Assembly: GCA_002633005.1 (NCBI GenBank)
Contig: NMRA01000035.1
Span: 1,087,253-1,151,252 of the forward strand
From: Phoronis australis
Taxonomy: Eukaryota; Phoronida; Phoronidae
Length of the DNA: 64,000 nucleotides
Reading direction: 5' to 3'
Each line of letters opens with the position of its first letter. Position 1 is the first letter of the stretch. Below the pieces are notes generated by a model. The model ran no database searches. It was not told the origin of the DNA and saw nothing but the letters and a program-made list of their open reading frames with translations. Below, in pieces: positions 59,301 to 64,000 of this stretch. The translations under genes were made by a program, and so were the position numbers.

Positions 59301-59824
59301 GATTTCTTCGCTAGTCACATGAATGTTATCGTGTTATTCATAATTGCTGTCTTGATCGTCATGATTATCGTCGTCTCCCTCATCGTCGTCGTTTCGATTA
59401 ATTCCGTCAAGTGTCGCTCCTCCGAGCGCTCTCGTTTTGTTCGTTACTGGTTTCGTAGAACACCAAGCATATTTGAGTTATCAATTCTGAGCTTATTGAC
59501 TTTCAGGGTCCAACTTTTATGTTTTATTAAAGTGAGTAGTGTCAGTGGTGGATACGAGGAATAGAAAAACTCAAGGGCCTGTGTTTGCGTCTGTATTGCT
59601 GGCGAAAGCGCCACCTGGTCAAATCCTACCGTGGACATAACAAAGCCTTCAACTGATCAGATTACAAAAATTAATCACGAGGTAGAAAAATTGAATTTGG
59701 AACACAAGGAATAAAGCTACATTCCTGATCTCAACTGGTCCATAGTTACAAACATTCAAGAGAATACCTGGAATTGTATGAGACTTTCTGTCTGCTCCGG
59801 CGACAAATCCTCAACTTCCGCCAT
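44198..59824 (-). CDS. FAF2: FAF2 / UBXD8, ER-anchored p97 (VCP) adaptor (exons 1-12 and 14)
   Basis: FAF2 sits in the ER membrane by a hairpin, binds ubiquitin, and recruits p97/VCP for ER-associated degradation; in other animals it also moves to lipid droplets. All exons have GT-AG borders and matching phases (minus strand): 59768-59824, 54664-54732, 53512-53627, 52952-53067, 52362-52391, 51814-51914, 50992-51077, 50321-50412, 49440-49538, 48040-48118, 47080-47161, 46564-46653, [exon 13, seen only at 21414-21557], 44198-44374. Coding length including exon 13 is 1338 bases, 445 codons plus stop, as in vertebrate FAF2. Domain order: UBA (about 8-55), membrane hairpin (about 88-118), UAS thioredoxin-like domain (about 135-270), charged coiled coil (about 280-350), UBX (about 358-440) with the p97-contact turn NFPRKSLP. 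In this assembly the UBX domain is incomplete in situ. It is head-to-head with KYNU. Confidence 0.95.
44375..44948. other. FAF2 intron 13 fragment up to the single-N seam
   Basis: I looked here for the missing UBX exon on the minus strand and did not find it. The stretch ends in a CA/GCAC tract (about 44919-44947) and an N at 44948. Confidence 0.7.
44949..46577. repeat. 39-bp minisatellite, 41 full units plus one partial, each with a FAF2 5' splice site
   Basis: Perfect 39-base period. The first 33 units show no differences; of the last nine (nearest exon 12) eight carry C-to-T (ccaatagg), and one unit has cacgtcc. On the minus strand every unit contains GAGACTACAG followed by GTAAATATCC. 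This is exactly the last bases of FAF2 exon 12 and its 5' splice site, and the real donor (exon end 46564) belongs to the partial 42nd unit. The array therefore grew from the exon-intron junction. Confidence 0.97.
46564..46653 (-). CDS. FAF2: FAF2 exon 12 (coiled coil)
   Basis: Acceptor ACTTTAG, donor CAG/GTAAAT, phase 0 to 0, residues 310-339: a Glu/Arg/Lys/Gln-rich helix (ERKRQEELENARKEEEEERQ) ending LRLQ. Its donor is the first of 42 identical donors. Confidence 0.93.
47080..47161 (-). CDS. FAF2: FAF2 exon 11 (start of coiled coil)
   Basis: Residues 282-309, including LREMQDEAYNRSLEADREK, the conserved QDEAY-SL-AD-EK segment of FAF1/FAF2 proteins. Donor AAG/GTAGGC. Confidence 0.93.
48040..48118 (-). 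CDS. FAF2: FAF2 exon 10
   Basis: Residues 256-282 (DPELLLDRLSRVLEHNQVSL): the last helix of the UAS domain and the linker. Acceptor GTTTGCAG, donor CAG/GTACAT. Confidence 0.92.
48167..48918. repeat. 94-bp tandem repeat, 8 units, in FAF2 intron 9
   Basis: Units start at 48167, 48261, 48355, 48449, 48543, 48637, 48731 and 48825, exactly 94 apart, with few differences. Each contains CACGTG (an E-box palindrome) in gcaacacgtgaa. Not coding. Confidence 0.95.
49440..49538 (-). CDS. FAF2: FAF2 exon 9
   Basis: Residues 223-256: THPFLALIVLREHKMTVVAR then VEGPV, the central strands of the UAS thioredoxin-like fold. Acceptor TTTTCCAG, donor GTAG/GTAAGG. Confidence 0.92.
49549..49734. repeat. 62-bp tandem repeat, 3 units, in FAF2 intron 8
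   Basis: Units start at 49549, 49611 and 49673 (aaagc-ta ... catgcctgg-cgacatg ... cacataa). They begin about 10 bases from the exon 9 acceptor, on its intron side. Confidence 0.9.
50321..50412 (-). CDS. FAF2: FAF2 exon 8
   Basis: Residues 192-223: RNTLFNPEVTSLINRETLFW then ACSVQKPEGYR. In human FAF2 the equivalent carries the same FWACS and PEGYR words. Confidence 0.93.
50992..51077 (-). CDS. FAF2: FAF2 exon 7
   Basis: Residues 164-192: ALNAAKADLRFLLVYLHNE then a DTDEFC end; the strand LRFLLVYLH is the UAS core. Acceptor CTTTTAG, donor AG/GTTAGT. Confidence 0.93.
51284..51399. repeat. 116-bp exact duplication at a single-N seam (with 51585-51700)
   Basis: attccacaaaatcaatgaag ... gactgaatgttag occurs twice without a difference seen. 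The second copy starts immediately after the N at 51584, and the 184 bases between include a G-run. Most likely an assembly join or a heterozygous insertion represented twice. Confidence 0.85.
51814..51914 (-). CDS. FAF2: FAF2 exon 6
   Basis: Residues 130-163: RVVDPEGDVRSFSQSFLEKY then the LFQGTYGQ end, the start of the UAS domain. Acceptor CTTGCAG, donor CAG/GTATAG. Confidence 0.93.
52362..52391 (-). CDS. FAF2: FAF2 exon 5 (30-base micro-exon)
   Basis: Acceptor CATTTCAG, donor C/GTGAGT, residues about 120-130 (RLLGLDPRQ). It links the membrane hairpin to the UAS domain. Too short for an ORF search; found by phase and similarity. Confidence 0.88.
52952..53067 (-). CDS. FAF2: FAF2 exon 4 (membrane hairpin)
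   Basis: Residues 81-120: WWDWGKLVFLFPFRLIYTTV then LDVFRLV, the hydrophobic hairpin with a central Pro-Phe-Arg that inserts in the ER / lipid-droplet leaflet. Acceptor GTTTGCAG, donor TTT/GTAAGT. Confidence 0.93.
53512..53627 (-). CDS. FAF2: FAF2 exon 3
   Basis: Residues 43-81: AAVQDTFNMREGLP finishes the UBA helix, followed by a Pro/Thr-rich linker (SPTPPRPVRTPPVN). Acceptor CTCTCTAG, donor AG/GTAAGT. Confidence 0.93.
53843..54034. repeat. 64-bp tandem repeat, 3 units, in FAF2 intron 2
   Basis: Units at 53843, 53907 and 53971: agctatc-...-agaccatg-tttgagagactgtggacactgacaacaat. Few differences between units. Confidence 0.9.
54236..54283 (+). repeat. (GGGA)n tract, G-quadruplex-capable
   Basis: At least seven consecutive GGGA units on the plus strand within FAF2 intron 2, enough G-tracts for a four-layer quadruplex motif on the strand opposite the FAF2 transcript. 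Confidence 0.85.
54664..54732 (-). CDS. FAF2: FAF2 exon 2 (UBA domain)
   Basis: Residues 20-42: DMTRIEDIQKCREILHRHSW then HLQ, helices 1-2 of the UBA. Acceptor ATCCCTAG deduced on the minus strand, donor CAG/GTAAGT. Confidence 0.93.
54733..57429. other. FAF2 intron 1, downstream part
   Basis: No exon seen. AT-rich up to about 56690, where an interspersed palindromic repeat begins. Confidence 0.6.
56698..56940. repeat. Interspersed repeat with two perfect palindromes
   Basis: GGAATTC-ttc-GAATTCC at 56704-56720, a T12 run at about 56748, then a 17-bp perfect inverted repeat (56859-56875 with 56886-56902; arm ATCGGATACAAAATGGC). Its composition suggests an old non-autonomous element; ends unresolved. 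Confidence 0.5.
57430..59320. repeat. 312-bp tandem repeat in FAF2 intron 1
   Basis: The motif gatagagttttgaacggg occurs at 57430, 58613 and 58925. The second interval is 312. The first is 1183, which becomes 312 once the 871 bases of transposon plus duplicated target are removed. A partial fourth unit (tgttgcgccatctattgttc onward) is at about 59241-59330 after about 130 bases of other sequence. Confidence 0.92.
57653..58518. mobile_element. Non-autonomous DNA transposon (866 bp) with 5-bp target duplication
   Basis: Ends CAGGGCTCGAC ... GTCGAGCCCTG, flanked by tctat at 57648-57652 and 58519-58523. Empty sites (gcgccatctattgttc) are present in the neighbouring tandem units near 58830 and 59250. 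Subterminal regions carry several direct and inverted copies of CAG(G/C)TCGCATT / GCGACCT on both sides, likely transposase-binding repeats. No transposase ORF. The CAGGG ends recall hAT elements, but the 5-bp duplication is not the usual 8, so the superfamily is open. One N at 57826. Confidence 0.88.
59768..59824 (-). CDS. FAF2: FAF2 exon 1 (start codon)
   Basis: ATG at 59822-59824 in the context AATATGGCGG; encodes MAEVEDLSPEQTESLIQFQ, the start of the UBA domain, with donor CAG/GTATTC. Matches the N-terminus of animal FAF2 in length and in the EQTE-LLQFQ motif. Confidence 0.94.
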
Positions 59825-60980
59825 ATTTGCTGTAATAATCTCAGACCAAATATGGTGCTCAGTTTAGTCACTATAGAAAATAAGAGCAAATACGTACAGC
59901 AATGATGTTTTATATTAAATTAAACCAGTAAATTTTACCTTTTTCAAACGACTATTACAAATATATTCGTCATCAAGGTAACATTTTGAGACTATAACGG
60001 TAGGTGGTCACCACTAGAGGTCTCTTCCACACCAGAAAGTATCCACCGACTGACTAACCACTCGGTGGTTTCGCGCTTTAGTGAGAATGTAACTACTTTG
60101 TGCTTTTTAACTTAACTTAGACACACGTTTACGATGAATATTTTATGCAAATCTTGTGATGGCGTCCAATCTTGACTAATTGACTTGGTCCCGTTTGATA
60201 AACAGATCTCATCCCTGTCCCTGACCCTGTCTAGCGGGTCTCTGTTTAAATTACAAACAATGAGTTGCAACAAACTGTGCTGTATCTGTGCACGATTATT
60301 GTTATGAGACATGGTGAGGTTCGGGTGCCTGTGGCATTGTGTTTGTCTACATGTTCTGCCTCTGGGTGCTGACTGTCACCGGTCACAACCAGAGACCAGG
60401 GAGCCAATCGGCGCCAACTCGAAAGGGGTCTGAAACTGAACCTGACTTGAGGTGTATATAATTGATATTGTGGATTGTGAAAAATACTCCCAGTCTGGCT
60501 TGTGGCTAATGGCCTTTGAAATGCCCTTACTTTCCAAGGGAGTTAATTGCTCTTGGGCCGACCAGTCGAGACAAAGAATCACTGCTTTGGGCCTGGGCCC
60601 AAATCTCTTAGATTTTCCTTCAGAATTCCTCCGTCTCCGCAATTAAAAAAATTGCCATGTAAGGGGGTTTTGAGACCCTTTCTGTAGCCATGCTAAATAA
60701 TGTTTCTGATTTTTCAGGTTCCCCAACAATGCTAAAGGTTTAGATTTTGAACCCACTGCCACGTGGTCTGGAGCCAAATCCCTGCATTCTACATGGTGTT
60801 TAACAAATGCGAATAATTGTAATTTAACATTTTTTTTAGCGTTCTACTATGACATAAGAACACTCGGCTTTATATCCAAGCAAATTGCAAATTTTAAAGA
60901 TTTATTTTGTAGTTGAGTAGGATAATTGTTTTGGTTCTGATTTGTGACATTTATAAGTATGTCCCTGTGTAATTGCAGCC
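59825..60980. promoter_or_regulatory. Head-to-head promoter region of FAF2 and KYNU
   Basis: 1.15 kb separates the FAF2 ATG from the KYNU ATG. A TATATAAT box at 60455-60462 (plus strand) and a donor-like CAT/GTAAGGGG at about 60657 could frame a non-coding first KYNU exon, since the first coding exon begins at an acceptor. No CpG-rich core stands out. Promoter function is inference from position. Confidence 0.4.
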
Positions 60981-61164
60981 ATGGCATCCCAAAACTGTTT
61001 TAAGCCCCTGCAAAAGCATCCAGGTGATGTTTTGAGTGACAAAGCCCAGTCATGGGGATTGAAAGTTACAGATGTAGAGTTTGCCAAGCGAATGGATAAT
61101 GAGGATACCTTGAGACACTTGCGACAGGAGTTCTGTTATCCAAAGAATAAGGAATTGCCAAAAG
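60981..61164 (+). CDS. KYNU: Kynureninase, first coding exon
   Basis: Kynureninase is a cytosolic PLP enzyme of the tryptophan-kynurenine pathway that cleaves 3-hydroxykynurenine (and kynurenine) to 3-hydroxyanthranilate (or anthranilate) plus alanine. The exon starts just after an acceptor (tgtaattgcag, then CC) with ATG at 60981 in good context (gccATGg), and ends CCAAAAG/GTAGTT in phase 1. It encodes about 61 residues, with VTDVEFAKRMDNEDTLRHLR and EFCYPKN; animal kynureninases share an N-terminal helix of the form A..LD..D.L...R..F..P. The acceptor directly before the ATG implies an upstream non-coding exon. Identification rests mainly on the next exon. The PLP lysine and the rest of the enzyme lie beyond the window. 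Confidence 0.85.
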
Positions 61165-62021
61165 GTAGTTAAAGAACAAAATTCAGATTTTTATGTGTTG
61201 AGTGATGTGTGACTTACTATGGTTAAGGTAACTGCATACCTTCATTACTGTTTGGCAGTTTCATTAAAAAGTAAGACCAAGTGTGAAATTTGGTCTTGCA
61301 CTCGCACTTCACAATTACTGAATAAAGTTTTAGTCATCTAATTATTAACACTTGAAAACCTATGTACAAATTATCTCGGTAATTATCTGTTTGTTCTAAG
61401 AGACTTTGTACTTTTGCTAAAGTGAGATTTACTTGATTTTCCTGAAGTATTTGCGTATTTAAGCCTGAACTTACTTTTCATGAAACAGACCCCAGGGATC
61501 ACGTGCATTCCTTACAATTTATTTATAAATACTAATTAAAAACCCATTGAAGCATATTTTCAAAATCCTTGGTGACGACAGTTACATACTGTGTGCGTGT
61601 AAATACCCCGGTTATGCGCACTTGATGTCGTGTGATAGGGTGGTTTTTTTAATTGTTTATTTATTATTATTGTGATATTTAAAATGAGGGTGGCCTCTTC
61701 AGTGACAGCACTGCTTTCCAAGAGGGTGCTGTTTTTTATGGAGATCGAACGATTTGTGTGAAAACTTCTACCGGTGCAAGTTAAGTTAATTTCATTGAAC
61801 AATGATTAGGTGATAAGATCGTCAAGAATCTTTAAAACACTTGGTTTCTTGGGTTTGTGGCCAGACCAGTATTTAAAAGATTTTCAATTAATGTGACCCT
61901 TGTTAATGACGGTTTGAAAACCACAGGGAAACCACAGTTAAAGCTGGTATACATGTGGTATTGGAAACATTGGAGGTGGTAAAAGTTTATGTCGTGGAGT
62001 AACGAAATGTTTTGATTTTAG

Positions 62022-62142
62022 TGGATACAAGCTTAGTTGACCCTGATGCTGAGTCTGTGTACTTCTGTGGAAACTCGCTAGGCCTGATGCCCAAGATAAC
62101 CCCACAGCTGGTGAACAGAGAACTTGATAAGTGGGCGAGAAT
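62022..62142 (+). CDS. KYNU: Kynureninase, second coding exon
   Basis: Acceptor tttgattttag, donor AT/GTAAGT, joins in phase 1 (G/TG) to exon 1. Encodes 40 residues including [16 protein letters not shown] and ELDKWARM. The YFCGNSLGL motif followed by ELDKWA is diagnostic of kynureninase (human YFLGNSLGLQPK ... LDKWA). Ends in phase 2; the next exon (expected to start near GHE-G-RPW) is not visible before 64000. Confidence 0.93.
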
Positions 62143-64000
62143 GTAAGTAAATTTTTAGTTCTTAGTGTATCACGACTCTTCCCTTAAGAAGACGTTTGAA
62201 ATTTGACTGTAAACTATTTCTGATTTCATTTCATGAAACTGTAAAATCATGCATGAGCCTCACAATTTCGAAAGTTCATGTGTTTCTGAACAACAAATGT
62301 CTGACTTTTGAATATAGGATGAAGACAGAAATGATCACTGCGTAAAGATTAGACTCCTATCTTAAAATGCCATTTTGCTTTTTTATGTTGGATGCTCTTT
62401 TGCAATAACTTCTCAACTTTATTACTTCATGTTCATTTACAAACACTCTAGTTGTCATTTGTTCAAAGCCTTGATTCATTATATCTAAGCACTTCACTAC
62501 ATGGAACTCGAAAGTCACTAGGTGTCACAAATGAAGCAAAGGACCTTGCCATAGAAATGCCTCATTCAGGTAACTTTCGTGGGTCCTTGAAACCATGGAT
62601 AACCACTGGCTGACAATCCAGCATTGTGCAAAAGTGTCTTCTACTCCTCTGAGCTCGGTCTTACTAGTGAATGTATGCAAGGGAGTGAATGAGAACCCGG
62701 ATGTAATGCAAAAGCTATTTCTGGGGCTGTGCTCGTTTTTTATTTCAATTTTTAATTAATAGCTGATTTTCAAAATATCCATGTCATATTGAAACTCACT
62801 AACCTGCCAGACGGCAATCAGGTCTTTGGTCTACAAGCATTCTGCATCACCTACAGATCCCATATAATGCGGACGGCAAGTTTTTAACCTATTGATATAA
62901 ACAGCGTTTCAACATCTTTCCTGCTATTTTAATGACTGTACTTCGGGAGCAAGTTTTCGATAATACAGAATTTTTTAAATGCACGACACTTTTCATTGTT
63001 CACAGTCTTTATTCCGTTACGTTGGTACTTTCGGAACAAAACATTACTCTCAACTGAACATAGATACAGTAACTGACCTAGCGACATAATTAAAAGACAC
63101 ACGATATTTCGAAACATACTTGTTTCATTCTCAAGTGAAGATAAGTACGAACGTAACGGAATAGAGACTGTGAACAATGAAAAGTATCGTGCATTTAACA
63201 AATTCTGCTATTTTAATGAATACATTTCCCACTGCAAAAAAGTGTTTGTCAACAAATCCAGTGGCTCAGGCTGATAAAGTGTGAAAATTTCGATCCCAGC
63301 CGGTGTCAAAAGCTAAAACAAATTAGTGAACTTATCGCACAATAGGAGGCGCTGACAGTGAAATTTATTCCTCTGCTTTTAAATTAATGAACCACTATGT
63401 AGTATTTGGATTTCTGTTCACCAATTCTGTGTCGGGATCAATTAGAAGTAATTATCGTGCTCTTGTTAGGCTCCCGCGCTGTGGAGTGAGTTTCCTGATT
63501 TTGCTGATCAGAATTCGGGATACAGCCGTGTCGTTATCAGTTTGACAGTGATAGCAAGGGGAGAAAATTGGCAAACCAGTGTTTACATTGTCCAGTGCTA
63601 TCATTGTCTGCGTTCATTTGATAAGCTCGCGTAAGTCAGCAATCGTGTTGTAAACAATGTGCCTGATGCTAACCAATATCTAAAAAATACTATTTCCAGT
63701 TCAACAAATGTAGTGAAGAAGATGTGTCTTTTATAATACGCCATCATGAGAAAACTTCGAACGTAGAAAAATTGTTGACTTTCAGAGAAATTAGGCTTAA
63801 CTTTGACCTGCTGATTCCTCTGCGTAACTGTAAGCTCTGTTCCCCTTTACTATCACAGCATTGTGTACCAACACAATAGGCTTGTTTGTCAAGTTTAATA
63901 GAACATTTGACCGTGATGCTGGAAATTTCTTTGGTTTTGACAGTCCAGGGTAATGGTATGTAACGTCGTTATTCTAGAGAGCGCCAATATGAAAAGTCTC
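62143..64000. other. KYNU intron, no further exon seen
   Basis: Searched by eye for the next kynureninase words on the plus strand without success. Holds a foldback element at 62921-63219. Otherwise AT-rich. Confidence 0.55.
62921..63219. mobile_element. Foldback element with 64-bp arms and 15-bp direct repeats
   Basis: Arms 62967-63030 and 63143-63206 are inverted copies with 60 of 64 positions matching; the spacer is 112 bases. The whole is bracketed by ctgctattttaatga at 62921-62935 and 63205-63219, an apparent 15-bp target duplication. Minus-strand frame 62929-63201 is a by-product. Confidence 0.75.

Overview
The window is animal nuclear DNA. Genes are split by GT-AG introns, and microsatellites, minisatellites, LINE and DNA-transposon debris fill most of the space. 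Two complete innexin genes (gap-junction proteins of invertebrates) exclude a vertebrate. A chitin-binding CBM14 domain and the repeat content fit a marine protostome, most likely a spiralian (mollusc, brachiopod, annelid or similar); I cannot name the species. The assembly is draft quality, with two sized N gaps (20514-21273, 33344-34223) and six single-N seams.

Layout. 1-3039: no gene seen. 3040-20165 (copy A) and 27191-42350 (copy B) are two versions of one segment in the same orientation. Each carries a minus-strand innexin and, divergent from it, a plus-strand CBM14 / Thr-Ser-Met-rich gene, followed by a short transmembrane ORF and a long non-coding tail. The copies differ by discrete events. 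B gained a 5'-truncated LINE with a 12-bp target duplication. B lacks about 5.6 kb, so its CBM14 protein has no membrane anchor. B keeps 1.5 kb of degenerate repeats missing from A. The transmembrane ORF is broken in A and open in B. 20166-27190 holds a TIR element, a gap, one FAF2 exon, a minisatellite and several foldback sequences.

44198-59824 (minus) is FAF2/UBXD8, resolved here into 13 exons in order. The fourteenth, the first half of the UBX domain, is not in its place. The only copy seen lies at 21414-21557, 23 kb away, beyond the last exon. With it, exon lengths and phases add up to 445 codons. The place where it should be is a single-N seam next to 42 tandem copies of a 39-bp unit, and every unit contains FAF2's own exon-12 5' splice site. 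FAF2 introns also hold 94-bp, 62-bp and 64-bp tandem repeats, and a 312-bp tandem repeat interrupted by a non-autonomous DNA transposon with a 5-bp target duplication.

60981 to the right edge is the 5' part of the kynureninase gene KYNU (plus strand), head-to-head with FAF2 about 1.15 kb away; only two coding exons are visible. The genes have unrelated jobs (gap junctions, chitin or mucus binding at the cell surface, ER-associated degradation, tryptophan catabolism) and do not form a pathway. The strongest observations are the displaced FAF2 exon, the splice-donor minisatellite, and the A/B duplication, which could be a real tandem duplication or two haplotypes joined in assembly.
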